Assembly (NCBI GenBank): GCA_963720645.1
Contig: CAVRFX010000013.1
Span: forward strand, 186,001 to 250,000
DNA: 64,000 nucleotides
Source: RYN-230 sp963720645
GTDB lineage: Bacteria > Actinomycetota > Actinomycetes > Streptosporangiales > Streptosporangiaceae
Direction of reading: 5' to 3'
Shown here piece after piece: positions 41,358 to 50,499 of the stretch. The notes beneath the pieces were generated by a model. It was given only the letters and a program-made list of their open reading frames with translations, made no database searches and was not told the DNA's origin. Position 1 is the first letter of the stretch. Each line of letters begins with the position of its first letter. The position numbers and the translations under genes were made by a program.

Positions 41358-42677
41358 GTGCTGACCACTCCCCCGGCCAGGAGGCCCCTGCCCCGGCCGG
41401 CGTGCCCGCAGGCGGCACCCGGGCCGCCGGGTGCCCGCCGGGCCCGGCCGTCGCGCCGGCTGCTGGCGGGCGTGCTCTCGGTCCTGGTCATCGGGGGGGT
41501 CTTCGGCTTCGCCCTGCCCCGGTTCGCCTCCTACGGCGCGGTGTGGGGCAGCCTGCGGGCGGTCAGCCTGCCGTGGCTCGCCGTGATCGCGGCCGCCGTG
41601 GCGGCCAGCCTGGTCACCGCCTGGCTGATGGTGGCCGCCGTGCTCCCGTCGCTGCGGCTGCGGGACGCCGCGGCGGTGAACCTGGGCTCGAGTGCCGTGG
41701 CCAACACCATGCCCGGCGGCGGGGCGGTGGCGCTGGGCCTCAGCTGGGCCATGCTGTCCAGCTGGGGGGTGGCCACCGGCGAGTACGTCCGCTACGCGCT
41801 GGTGTCCGGCTTGTGGAACGTGTTCGTGCGGCTGGGGCTCCCGATCGTGGCCCTGTCCGTCCTGGTCATCACGCGCGGTTCCGGCACGGCGTCCCAGGCC
41901 GCCGCCTACACCGGCGCCGGGCTGCTTGTCCTGCTCGCGGTCGTGTTCCGGGCCACGCTGCGCAGCGAGCGGTTCGCCCGGCGGGCCGACCGGGGGCTGG
42001 CCGCGCTAATGACGGCGGGCTGCCGGCTGGCCCGCCGGCCAGCGCCGGGCCGGGCCCGCGGCCTGCTGCTGGAGTTCCGGGCCGGGGCCTCCGGCCTGCT
42101 CGCCCGCCGCTGGCTGCGCATCACCGTGACCACCGTGGCCAGCCACCTGAGCCTGTGGCTGGTCCTGCTCGCGTGCCTGCGGGCCGACGGGCTCAGCCAG
42201 GCCCAGGTCTCCTGGCAGGCGTCGCTGGCCGCCTTCGCGCTCGTCCGGCTGCTGTCGGTGGTGCCGATCACGCCAGGCGGCATCGGCGTGATCGAGGTCG
42301 GCCTGACCGCCCCGCTGGCCGCCGGGCTCGGCCCGGCCGGGGCCGCGAAGGTGGCGGCCGCGGTGCTGCTGTTCCGTTCGCTCACCTACCTGCTGCCGAT
42401 CCCGCTCGGCGCGCTGGCCTACCTGGGATGGCGGCATCTGCACCGCAGGCGCCACCCGGCCCCGGCCGCCGCTAGACCCCGCCGGGGCGGGCTCTGCCGC
42501 GGGCTAGTTCCTCCAGCTGCCCGGCTCGTCCCTGGCGCCTGGCCTGCCAGGAGCCGAACTTCGCCATCAGGCCGTTGGAAACCAGCAGCAGGTTCTTGCG
42601 CGGTGGCGCGACGAAACCCTTATAGGTGTGCGGCGCATAGACCGTTCCCGCTTCCCCCGCGTCCAGCCAGCCGGTGA
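41358..42677 (+). CDS. LPG synthase TM-like / YbhN-type membrane protein (second copy)
   Basis: A protein of up to 439 residues with a proline-rich N-terminus and about eight helices. It has both family motifs, VNLGSSAVANTMPGGGAVAL and SVVPITPGGIGVIEVGLTAP. It is a distant paralogue of the gene at 9058. The start is GTG 41358, without an obvious ribosome site; an in-frame ATG at 41295 is possible. The last helix ends near 42440, yet the frame runs to 42677 and overlaps the convergent PNPOx gene by 206 bp. A stop in the next frame at 42473 suggests a small indel and a true end near 42475. Confidence 0.75.
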   Translation: MLTTPPARRPLPRPACPQAAPGPPGARRARPSRRLLAGVLSVLVIGGVFGFALPRFASYGAVWGSLRAVSLPWLAVIAAAVAASLVTAWLMVAAVLPSLRLRDAAAVNLGSSAVANTMPGGGAVALGLSWAMLSSWGVATGEYVRYALVSGLWNVFVRLGLPIVALSVLVITRGSGTASQAAAYTGAGLLVLLAVVFRATLRSERFARRADRGLAALMTAGCRLARRPAPGRARGLLLEFRAGASGLLARRWLRITVTTVASHLSLWLVLLACLRADGLSQAQVSWQASLAAFALVRLLSVVPITPGGIGVIEVGLTAPLAAGLGPAGAAKVAAAVLLFRSLTYLLPIPLGALAYLGWRHLHRRRHPAPAAARPRRGGLCRGLVPPAARLVPGAWPARSRTSPSGRWKPAAGSCAVARRNPYRCAAHRPFPLPPRPASR

Positions 42678-43455
42678 AGACCCGGCTGGTCAGCCCGACC
42701 AGCTGCGCCCGGTAGGCGTGGGCGAGCAGGCCCGCACGCCGGCCCCCGGGCGGCAGCAGCCCCGGGGGCACGACCAGGCGCAGGCCGCGCCCGTCGTGCC
42801 CGGCGATCTGGATGGGCACCACGACCGGGAACCCGTCCGCTCCCCGGTACGCCAGCAGGCGGTGCGGCAGCATGGCGATCCGGGCCGCGGCTTTCCCGAC
42901 GTCAACCCGCGGGGCCGTCCCGCCCTTCGGCGGCGGCTGCGGGTCAGCCGGGCCCGGCCACTGCGCCCCGGTGACCGCCATCGGGCCGGACGCGCCCAGG
43001 TCGGGCCAGGTGACGGTCCGGGCCAGCGTGATATCGACGAAGATCCGCTCGTAGTAGTACTCGTGCAGCAGCCGGTCCCACACCGGGCCCGACACGACCT
43101 TGCCGACGTACCGCTCGGCCTGCGGGACCATGGCCTGGAGCCGCTCCGGCGACGGCCTGAGATCCACCGAGGCCAGGCCCTGGGCCAGCACGAACAGCGG
43201 GCTGGACGAGAAGCCGTGATCACGCGCGTGATAGGCCAGGGCGACATGCGGCTCCCGGATGATCCGCTCCAGCTTCTTGCCGAAGCCCAGGGACGTGGTG
43301 AAGCCGGCCGTCCCGCGGTCCCGCTGGCCCAGCCCGCACGGGGCCACGGCCGTCACCACCGCACCACCCGCGGGGGTGACGTAGGCGGCCGCCGCGGTGA
43401 TGTCCCCCTTGATCACCGCGTCGGCCTCATCGGACCAGCGGACGAGACTGCTCAT
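42472..43455 (-). CDS. Pyridoxamine 5'-phosphate oxidase-like FMN-binding split-barrel protein
   Basis: A 327-residue protein. Residues about 25-110 form the split-barrel: AAAYVTPAGGAVVTAVAPCG, GFTTSLGFGKKLERIIREPH and FVLAQGLASVD. The second half is another barrel-like repeat (GADGFPVVVPIQIAGHDGRG), so this looks like a two-barrel member. A flavin or deazaflavin (F420) cofactor is plausible. GGGAGG precedes ATG 43455, only 10 bp after the SARP regulator's stop, so the two form an operon. The last residues are antisense to the flippase gene's read-through tail. Confidence 0.78.
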   Translation of the reverse strand: MSSLVRWSDEADAVIKGDITAAAAYVTPAGGAVVTAVAPCGLGQRDRGTAGFTTSLGFGKKLERIIREPHVALAYHARDHGFSSSPLFVLAQGLASVDLRPSPERLQAMVPQAERYVGKVVSGPVWDRLLHEYYYERIFVDITLARTVTWPDLGASGPMAVTGAQWPGPADPQPPPKGGTAPRVDVGKAAARIAMLPHRLLAYRGADGFPVVVPIQIAGHDGRGLRLVVPPGLLPPGGRRAGLLAHAYRAQLVGLTSRVFTGWLDAGEAGTVYAPHTYKGFVAPPRKNLLLVSNGLMAKFGSWQARRQGRAGQLEELARGRARPGGV

Positions 43456-43465
43456 CGTGCCTCCC

Positions 43466-45149
43466 TCAGAGCCCGGCCCGGGCGGTCCGGGCGGCTTCGG
43501 TCCAGTGCGGGGAGTTCCACCGCCGGGCCAGCTCCTCCGCCTGGGTGAAGTACCCGGCGGCCTGGCCCGGGCGGCCGAGCAGGGCGCTGAGCTCGCCGAG
43601 GGTCTGGGCGACCGGCTGCATGGCCAGGGAGGTCGAGGCCGCGCCCGCGAGCAGCCCGGGAACCGTGGCCAGCTCGGCGGCGAGCTGCTCCGCCCCGGCG
43701 TGCTCCCGCAGCGCGATCAGGGCCATGGCGCGCAACGTGGCGAACACCGAGTAGAAGAAGTCGCGGCGCAGCGGTTCCCCGGCGGCCCGCGCGGCCCGTG
43801 CCTCCGCCATCCCGCAGGCCGCGGCCAGCGTCACCGCCCAGGCGTCGGCGGCCAGCAGGCCGGCCGTGTCGGCCAGGGTGTGCGCGAGCGGCTCGGCCTG
43901 CGCCGCGGTCCCCTCGCTGATGTGGATGGTCAGCAGGGCCAGGCCGTGGAAGCCGTCGGCGTGCAGCGAGCCGTTGCGGCGCATCTGGGCGGCGGCCTCC
44001 GCGTAGCGGAGCCGCGATTGCGCGAACCGGCCCTCGATGTGCGCCAGCATCGCGTCGCTGCACAGCTGGACGGCCTGCGGCTCGGACATCCGGTACTGGT
44101 CGGCGAGGCGCTGGCCGCGGTCCAGGCGGCGGCGCAGTTCCGCCGGGTCCGCCCGAACGGCCGCGGCCGTCCCGGCGATGTACTCGCCGTACCACTGGTA
44201 GGCGGGCTGGCCCCGGCGCTCCCCGAGGGCGGCCAGCTCGGTGCCGGCCGCCCACCGGCGGCCCGGCTCCCGCTCGAAGTCGGCGGCGGTGGCGCTGGCC
44301 GTCAGCGCCAGCGCCAGCAGGTCCTCGTCACCCAGGCCGCGGGCGATGGCCAGCGCCTCGGCCGCGGCCCGGCCCGGCCGCGGGTCATTCTCGCCGGCCA
44401 GCTCGGCGACCAGCGCGGCCAGCAGGCGGCACCGGGTGGCGGGGGCGAGCTGGCCCTGGCTCAGCAGCCGTTCCAGGGTGGACACGGCCTGCTCGTCGAA
44501 CGAACCCGTACGGGCGGGTCTGCCAGGGAGTCGGCTCGGTCCAGGCGGCGAAGGCCGCGGCCACCAGGTCGTCCCGGCCGGCCGACTCGGCGGCGTCCAC
44601 CGCCCGCTGCCGGGTCACCCGGGCCGCGGCGATCTGGCCCGCCCGCACCTGCGCGCGGAGCAGCCCGCCGAGCAGGTCCACGTCCCGCCCGGCCCGCTCC
44701 TCCAGCGACCCGGTCACCCGGGCGGAGGCCTCCACCGCCTGGGCCCGCAGGGACACGGCCGTGTCGTAGGCGTAACGGCGGTCCGCCAGCGCGGCCGCCC
44801 GCGCCGCGGCGGCCAGGGACTCGAACCGCCACGCGTCCACGGCGCCGTCGGGAAGCCGCAGCGCGTACCCGGGCGGCACGCTGACCAGCGTCCGGGCCGG
44901 GGCCCGCGGCGGCCGCCCGGGTTCCAGCAGGCGGCGCAGGTTGGAGACGTACGCCTGCAGCGAGGCGATCGCGCGCGGCGGCGGCTCACCCCGCCAGAGC
45001 TGGTCGATGAGGCGGTCAACGGAGATGACCTGGGTGCGCTCGGTCAGCAGCAGGGCCAGCACGGCGCGCTGCCGCCGCCCGCCCAGGTCCACCTGTACGC
45101 CCCCGGCCTCGGCCTCGAGAGAGCCGAGGACCCGAACCCCCGCCGTCAC
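43466..45149 (-). CDS. AfsR/SARP-type transcriptional regulator with BTAD and TPR regions (one frameshift)
   Basis: Read across one shift, about 560 residues from GTG 45149. Residues about 8-90 are the OmpR-like winged helix (LGGRRQRAVLALLLTERTQV, then VDRLIDQLWRG and AIASLQAYVSNLRRLL). Residues about 95-235 form the BTAD bacterial activator domain, and the C-terminal half is TPR-like (LALTASATAADFEREPGRRW). The break is in PYG-S-FDEQAVSTLERLL: one extra T/A at 44503-44504. SARP proteins activate secondary-metabolite genes; no biosynthetic cluster is adjacent, so targets may include the coupled PNPOx gene. A TGGTAGCTACCA palindrome sits at 45157, just upstream of the start. Confidence 0.8.
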
Positions 45150-45156
45150 CCCGCCA

Positions 45157-45168
45157 TGGTAGCTACCA
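45157..45168. promoter_or_regulatory. 12-bp palindrome upstream of SARP gene
   Basis: TGGTAGCTACCA (45157-45168) is a perfect palindrome starting 8 bp before the GTG start of the SARP gene. It shares the GTAGC/GCTAC core with the PadR sites at 47048 and 47074, so PadR cross-regulation is conceivable but unproven. Confidence 0.35.
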
Positions 45169-45243
45169 AGCGCACGCCAAGCCGGTTCCAAGCGCTGGTC
45201 AGCAGGCTGTCCGCAGGACCACGGACAAGCGAGGGAGACCACC

Positions 45244-45912
45244 GTGACCGTCACCGACACCACTGCCCGCCCGGACACCCGCGAGATGCTGGTCGTGCAC
45301 CGCGTCTTCCGGCGGGAGATCATCCTGCTGGGGCGCATGGTCCGCGCCGTCCCGGCCGGGAACACTGGCCGGGCCCGGCTCATCGCCGGCCACTTCGCGG
45401 ACTACCAGCTCGGCCTGCATCACCACCACACCGGGGAGGACGACCTGGTCTGGCCGCTGCTGCTGGCCCGGGTGGACCTGGAGGCCGAGACCGTGCTGCG
45501 GATGGAAGCCCAGCACGAGACCGTGGCCGGGACCCTGGACGAGGCGGCGCGGTACGTCCCGGCCTGGGTGTCCGCGCCGTCGGCGCAGACCGCGGCCCCG
45601 CTGGCCGCGGCGATCGGCGCGCACGGCGAGGCGCTGCGCGAGCACCTGGCTGACGAGGAGGAACACGTCCTGCCGCTGATCGCCGAGTACCTGACCGTGG
45701 CCGAGTGGAGCCAGCTCGGGGAACGGTTCGCCCGGGACACGCCCCAGGACAAGCTGCTGTTCTTCCTGGGGCTGATCCTGGAGGACGCCAGCCCGCCGGA
45801 GCGGGATCTGATGCTGGGCAACCTGCCCGGGCCAGCCCGGCTGCTGTGGCACACGGTCGGGAAGCGCTCGTTCGGGCGGAAGATCCGCCGGATCCGCGCC
45901 GATCTCCGCTGA
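45244..45912 (+). CDS. Hemerythrin-like domain protein
   Basis: A 222-residue four-helix protein with the di-iron ligand set of hemerythrin HHE domains. Visible ligands are His in LVVHRVFRREI, HHHHTGEDDLVWPLLL, the His in EAQHETVAGTLDE and HGEALREHLADEEEHVLPL. Cytoplasmic oxygen or NO sensing, or iron handling, is the usual role. The C-terminal 70 residues are an extra helical extension with a basic end (FGRKIRRIRADLR). The start is GTG 45244 behind GGGAG. It diverges from the SARP gene by 94 bp. Confidence 0.87.
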   Translation: MTVTDTTARPDTREMLVVHRVFRREIILLGRMVRAVPAGNTGRARLIAGHFADYQLGLHHHHTGEDDLVWPLLLARVDLEAETVLRMEAQHETVAGTLDEAARYVPAWVSAPSAQTAAPLAAAIGAHGEALREHLADEEEHVLPLIAEYLTVAEWSQLGERFARDTPQDKLLFFLGLILEDASPPERDLMLGNLPGPARLLWHTVGKRSFGRKIRRIRADLR

Positions 45913-45957
45913 TCCGGCCGGGCGGGCCGCCCGTCATCCGGGGCGCGCGGGCGGCGG

Positions 45958-46707
45958 TCAGGCCAGGCCGGCGCGCAGGGCCAGGCAGCGGCGGGCGGAC
46001 CGGCCGGCCAGCAGGAGGCGCGCCAGGCTGGCCGCGGCCGCCGCGGCGGCCAGCACCGGGGCGGGCTTCCCCGGGACGGTGGCGATCTGGGCGGCCAGCA
46101 GCATCAGGCCCAGCCCGTCGGCCCCCATCGCGCCGAACCCGGCGACCGCGGCCGCGGTGGGGGCCCGGCGCGGCCGGGCGGGCAGCCGGCGGGTGAGCCG
46201 CCCGGTGCTGGCGATACCGATCATCGCGGCCCAGGCGGTCACCCCGACCGCGACGGCGAGCAGCAGCCCGGGGACCGGCGCCCCCCACGGCCAGGGCTGG
46301 CCGGGCTGGGCACCAGCGTGGCCGGACGCGGTCTCGGCGATCCACAGCAGGCCGACCAGCGGGCCGGTCACCAGCAGCGCGAGCGCCACGCGCCGCGCCT
46401 GGCGGGCGGCGATCTCGGCCCGGAACGCGCCGGCGATCCCGGCCGGGTCACCGAACTCGCTGATCGCGGCCAGGTCGGCCCGGTCCGGCGGCAGTCCCGC
46501 GCAGCGGTGGGCGTCCGCCGCATCCAGCAGCCCCGAGCGCAGCTCGGCCACGATGCCGGCCCGGTCGCGGGCCGGGCCGGGTAGCCGCGCCGTGAACTCG
46601 CCCAGGTAGCGCTCCACGGCGGGGCTGGAGCCTGGCTCCGGGGGCAGGGATTCCGGGGGCAGGGACTCCGGGAGCGCGTGCTCCCGGGACCCGGGCCGCC
46701 GGGTCAT
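45958..46707 (-). CDS. HAAS/DUF1700-like membrane protein paired with PadR
   Basis: A 249-residue protein. The N-terminal soluble region (VERYLGEFTARLPGPARDRA, then LADISEFGDPAGIAGAF-like sequence) is the HAAS/permease-prefix domain that often partners with PadR regulators. It is followed by about six hydrophobic helices (VALALLVTGPLVGLLWIAET). An ATGA overlap couples it to the padR gene upstream. Such pairs usually regulate a transport or membrane-signalling function. No ATPase is attached. The N-terminus has a PESLPPESLPPEP repeat of low complexity. Confidence 0.75.
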   Translation of the reverse strand: MTRRPGSREHALPESLPPESLPPEPGSSPAVERYLGEFTARLPGPARDRAGIVAELRSGLLDAADAHRCAGLPPDRADLAAISEFGDPAGIAGAFRAEIAARQARRVALALLVTGPLVGLLWIAETASGHAGAQPGQPWPWGAPVPGLLLAVAVGVTAWAAMIGIASTGRLTRRLPARPRRAPTAAAVAGFGAMGADGLGLMLLAAQIATVPGKPAPVLAAAAAAASLARLLLAGRSARRCLALRAGLA

Positions 46708-47045
46708 GGCGAGCTCACCGCGAGCGGGGCGGGCTGCAGCAGGGCGTTGACCGCGGCGGAGAAGTCACGCCAGGTGCTGCGCTCGCCGTCCAGCGCGCGG
46801 CGGCCCGCCGGGGTCAGCTCGTACACGCGCCGGCGGCGGCCGCCCGCCGCCGACCAGGTGGCCCGGACCAGGCCCGCCCGCTCCAGGCGGTGCAGGGCCG
46901 GGTACACCGTGCCGGTCGGCAGGTCGACCTGGCCGCCGCTGCGGACCCGCAGGGCTTCCATGATCGCGTAACCGTGCCGCGGCTCCGGCTCGAGCACCGC
47001 GAGCAGGATGCCATCCAGGTGGCCCTTCAGCGTCTCCGCCCTCAT
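46704..47045 (-). CDS. PadR-family transcriptional regulator
   Basis: A 113-residue winged-helix protein from ATG 47045. The motifs LKGHLDGILLAVLEPEPRHG, then YAIMEALRVRSGGQVDLPTG and TVYPALHRLERAGLVRATW define PadR. A short C-terminal helix is present for dimerisation. Two identical-core operators lie directly upstream (47048-47086), one of them touching its start codon, so autoregulation is strongly suggested. It is coupled to the HAAS membrane gene by a 4-bp overlap. Confidence 0.9.
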   Translation of the reverse strand: MRAETLKGHLDGILLAVLEPEPRHGYAIMEALRVRSGGQVDLPTGTVYPALHRLERAGLVRATWSAAGGRRRRVYELTPAGRRALDGERSTWRDFSAAVNALLQPAPLAVSSP

Positions 47046-47047
47046 AG

Positions 47048-47086
47048 GTAGCCATGCTACTCTTCCTTTATATGTAGCGTTGCTAC
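47048..47086. promoter_or_regulatory. Twin PadR-type operators GTAGC-N3-GCTAC
   Basis: Two perfect inverted repeats with the same arms, GTAGCCATGCTAC (47048-47060) and GTAGCGTTGCTAC (47074-47086), have centres 26 bp apart. They lie between the divergent padR and DoxX genes, in a locally AT-rich promoter (TATAAA on the minus strand between the sites). PadR is the obvious binder and could control both directions. Confidence 0.65.
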
Positions 47087-47142
47087 ACATAGGGATCCCG
47101 CCCTCCGCACGCAGCATCGCAGGGGCGGAACGGAGGTCAGCC

Positions 47143-47574
47143 ATGAGCACCACGGCGCAAGCTTCAGGTCACGCCGCCCGGTCCGGATCCGTGCGCTGGC
47201 GGTCAGCCTGCTACTGGCTGGCCACCATCTCGGTGGCGGCCGAGCTGGGAGTCGGCGGCGTGTGGGACATCGCGCGCATCCCTTATGTCCGCGACCTCAC
47301 CGCCCACCTGGGTTACCCGTCGTACTTCCTGGTGCTCCTGGGGACCTGGAAGGTGCTGGGCTCGCTCGCACTGCTCGTCCCGGGCCGCCCGCTGCTCAAG
47401 GAGTGGGCCTACGCGGGCGCCTTCTTCACCTACACCGGGGCCATCGTCTCCCACCTGACCACCGGCTACGACACCGGCGAGGTGGCGGTGCTGGCCGTCA
47501 TGACGGCCCTGACCGTGGCGTCCTGGGCGCTGCGGCCGCCCAGCCGCCGCCTGCCTGCGGTCAGGTCAGCCTGA
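47143..47574 (+). CDS. DoxX-like family membrane protein
   Basis: A 143-residue protein with four transmembrane helices and the DoxX-like features ACYWLATISVAAELGVGGVW, HLGYPSYFLVLLGTWKVLGS and GAFFTYTGAIVSHLTTGY. GGAGG precedes ATG 47143. It is transcribed divergently from padR over shared operators, so it is likely the PadR target. DoxX proteins are linked to redox and thiol stress, although the biochemical activity of this subgroup is not known. Confidence 0.87.
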   Translation: MSTTAQASGHAARSGSVRWRSACYWLATISVAAELGVGGVWDIARIPYVRDLTAHLGYPSYFLVLLGTWKVLGSLALLVPGRPLLKEWAYAGAFFTYTGAIVSHLTTGYDTGEVAVLAVMTALTVASWALRPPSRRLPAVRSA

Positions 47575-47711
47575 CCTGACCGCGCCCCGGCCCCGGCGCT
47601 GCCGCACCGCCCCGCTGGCAACTGCGGGCCGGAGGGAACCGGGAGCAGGGCGCTGACCGTCCAAGGCCTGAAGCACATGCCGAGACCCTGGACACGGAAC
47701 GGAGGCCCGGG

Positions 47712-48266
47712 ATGCGCGCGACGATCAGCTCGCGGCGGCCGCGCAGGCCGGCCGGATCGGTCCTGGCCGTGACCGGAACCATGGTCATGCTGGCCGGGTG
47801 CGGCAGCGCCGTGGCCGGCGGGAGCGCCCAGCCGGCCGCGAACACCGGGGCCACGCCCCCCGCGGCCGCCGTCCCGCTGTGCGCCAGCACAGGGCGGCTG
47901 GACCAGGTCACGCTGCGGCTTACCGGGAGCCGGGTCCGCGAGATCCTGCCCCGTGCGGCCACGATCACGGACGCGCCCCGGGTCCGGGCCCTGGCGGCCG
48001 CGCTGTGCCGGCTGCCGCCGGCCCCCCGCGGGCTGCGGCACTGCCCGGCCGCCCTGCCGGGCGTGCTCGTGCTGGAGTTCTCCGCCCAGGGCCACGCGTA
48101 CCCCCCGGTGCTTATCCATGACTCGGGCTGCGCCACGGTCAGCGGGCTCGGGACGGCCCGGCAGTGGACCTGGTCATCACAGCCTGGGCGGCTGCTGAGC
48201 GGGGCGGTCGGCGGGAAGGGCCGGCTGATCCCGGGCACTCATCCGAGCAGCGTGCCGGTGGCATGA
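47712..48266 (+). CDS. Lipoprotein of unknown function
   Basis: A 184-residue predicted lipoprotein: a basic N-terminus, then a hydrophobic stretch ending MVMLAGC, the lipobox cysteine at about residue 30. The mature part has three further cysteines (PLCASTGRLDQVTLRL, AALCRLPPAPRGLRHC, HDSGCATVSGLG) and mixed alpha/beta character. No family is recognised. A strong bidirectional hairpin lies 33 bp after its stop. Confidence 0.65.
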   Translation: MRATISSRRPRRPAGSVLAVTGTMVMLAGCGSAVAGGSAQPAANTGATPPAAAVPLCASTGRLDQVTLRLTGSRVREILPRAATITDAPRVRALAAALCRLPPAPRGLRHCPAALPGVLVLEFSAQGHAYPPVLIHDSGCATVSGLGTARQWTWSSQPGRLLSGAVGGKGRLIPGTHPSSVPVA

Positions 48267-48298
48267 TCCGCGCCGCGGGCTGGCCTTCCCCCTGGGCA

Positions 48299-48344
48299 GG
48301 CACGGACCGCGGCGGTTGTCCCCGCTCCCGCCGCGGTCCGTGCC
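48299..48344. terminator. Bidirectional intrinsic hairpin between convergent genes
   Basis: A perfect 17-bp stem (48299-48315 with 48328-48344) and a 12-base loop, placed between the ends of the plus-strand lipoprotein gene (48266) and the minus-strand secreted-protein gene (48380). Position and stability fit a shared terminator. Confidence 0.7.
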
Positions 48345-48379
48345 ACACCGTCTCCGGTGCGGTAACGCCACCCGACTTC

Positions 48380-50133
48380 CTAGCCGACCCGGCAGGGGTT
48401 CGGCATATTGCCGCTGTTGAAGTTGTCGAACAAGTGCTCCGTGGTGAACCCGGCCTCCGGGTAGACGGTCTTCAGCAGCGGGCCGAATTCAGTCGTGGAA
48501 CTGCCGCCGAAGTCGTTCGTGGTGCCGGGTATGTACTTGCCACCTTCCTGCCAGGCGCAGCCGCCCCGTACCTGCCCGTCGTGGAGTAGAACGGGTAGAA
48601 CTGGGCGCCCGGGGGCGGGTTCACGCAGTTCGCGCCGGTCGTCCGGTCACAGAACGGCGGGTTGGCCTGCGAGTCGGATGCCTCGATCCGCGGCAGGTCG
48701 GTCTCGAACGCGATCGTCGGATAGTTTCTCCCGCGGGTGAGCGGGCTGGTGAACACCACCGGTGACGGGTGCAGGGCCCGGTCGACGGCGGGATTCGGGT
48801 TGGTGCCCGGCCAGTCCAGGCGGTAGGACTGCCCGTCGTAATCGCTGTCCGGGGCGAAGCACCCGTCGATGCGCACCAGCAGCGAGTCGGTACCCGGCAG
48901 GCACCCGTCGTCGTCGGAGTCCAGGCGTGGGGTCCTGGCTGCCGGGCTTGGTGCATTCACCGTTGGCGTTGATGGCCAGGCAGTTCTCGAAGTGGCCGAT
49001 CTCGTCGGACATGGCCACGTTGTACGTGTGCGCGGACCAGGTGTTGCCGCGCGGGTTGCCCGTCGAGTACTCGGGGTGGAACGCGTACGGCTTCTCCTGG
49101 CACGTCTTGGACTTCGGCGTGTACAGGATGTGGCCGAACCCGTTGGCCACCGACGCGGTCATCGACCCGTGCTGGCCGGTGGTCAGGTCGGCCATGTCGA
49201 TCTGCAGGCCGGCCCGGGTGTCGTGGATCCGGAACCGGACGACATCGCCGGGCCTCATGAGCAGGTCCTTGTGGTAGGTCCGGGTTGACCGCGGCCAGGT
49301 TCGGGTTGGTCAGCGTCCCGGTGAACAGCGGATTCGCCGGGGCCTGGGACTTCCCGCTCTTGGTGATGTACGCCCAGTTGATCGGCTCCGGGCCGCCGAG
49401 GATGTAGTTGTTGCACGCGGCGGTGTTCGCGACGCCGTTGTTCTGGTTCTGCACGAAACTGTCAATGGTCATGGCCGCGCAGTACTGCGTCTTCGCGCAG
49501 CCGAATCCCTCGAACTGCGGGAATATATCCCGGGCCGTAGAACTGCAGTTCCATGTAGGCGTTGCCGGGGTGCTTCCCGATGTAGTCCGGCGCCTTGGGA
49601 TTGGTGCCCACCAGGTTGTTGGCGTCAGAGTCGGGCTTGCACTTGTGGGTGAACTCAGGCGCGGACTGGGTGTCGCAGAGCGTCAGGCCGAACCAGAACG
49701 TGGGCCGCAGCTGGAAATTCCAGGTCGTCCCGCCGGCCCCGGTCGCGTTGGGCTGCTTCTTCGGGTCCCTCGGCAGCTTGACCGTGTAGGTCATGTCATT
49801 GCCCGACCCGGGGCGGCCGGACTTGAAGAGAATCGACGGCTCGTCGTGCCCGACGTATCCCCCGGGGGGCGTGCTGGCCGTGTCCACGCAGAGCGAGTTG
49901 TAACTCTGGCACACGGGATCCTCGAACGAGTACTCCGAGGCCGCCTTGCCAGTCCGGGCCGCCGTGGTCCGGACTGCTGCGCCCTGGGCCCTGCTGGTGT
50001 GGGCCCTGATCGTCGTGGCCCTCGTGGTCTGGGCCTGTGAGTGTGCACGGCTCGCGGCGCTCGCCGGAAGCGAGCCCGCCGCGAGGACGAGGAAGCCCAC
50101 AAGGCTGATCGCAGCCATGACGTATCGCTTCAC
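48380..50133 (-). pseudogene. Large secreted protein of unknown function, interrupted by four single-base shifts
   Basis: Joined in order the pieces give one protein of about 580 residues. A signal peptide (MKRYVMAAISLVGFLVLAAG) and a Thr/Ala linker are followed by a Cys-rich extracellular domain: YSFEDPVCQSYNSLCVDT, NAYMELQFYGPGYIP, QFEGFGCAKTQYCAAMT, PGDVVRFRIHDTRAGLQIDM, CLPGTDSLLVRIDGCF and the end NFNSGNMPNPCRVG. Shifts lie at 49519-49521 (+1), 49282-49284 (+1), about 48927 (+1) and 48575-48577 (-1), three of them in G/C runs. Both flanks of each shift continue the same extracellular style of sequence. I recognise no named family. The gene may be intact in the living strain. Confidence 0.6.
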
Positions 50134-50499
50134 CGTCTGTCCTTTCCATAGCCGGAACCTGGGTACGCGTCATTGCGCGCAGGGTGGCCGGTCCTTTCGG
50201 ACCCACGGCCCCAGCCCATCAGCCGGCTAACCCCCCGTGCGAAACCCCTTCCCCTGGCTAATCGTCACGGAGCGTGCGCCACGACCAGCTGAAACCGTCG
50301 GTATATCTGGCTAACTGGGCATGCGTTCGCCCGATATGACCGGCCACTATGGAGTGCTAACTGCCGATACTCCCCCAGCGTGGGACGGATGGCAACGAAA
50401 GCGCCGGGAAATCTGGCCGTCCATTCGCGGGGCCCCGGGGCGGCGGGCGCTACCGTAGCGCCAGGGGGCGCCCGGGTGCGCCCCGGCCAGGAGGGGCTT
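50134..50499. other. Divergent intergenic region
   Basis: About 365 bp between the secreted-protein start and the SDR start. It includes an AT-richer part around 50240-50375 (GGTATATCTGGCTAACTGG) where promoters are likely. Nothing else recognised. Confidence 0.35.

Noticed and set aside
44385..45383. Extended N-terminus of the SARP gene up to 45383
   Set aside because: The extra residues overlap the divergent hemerythrin gene and precede the family's normal start; GTG 45149 fits the winged-helix domain.
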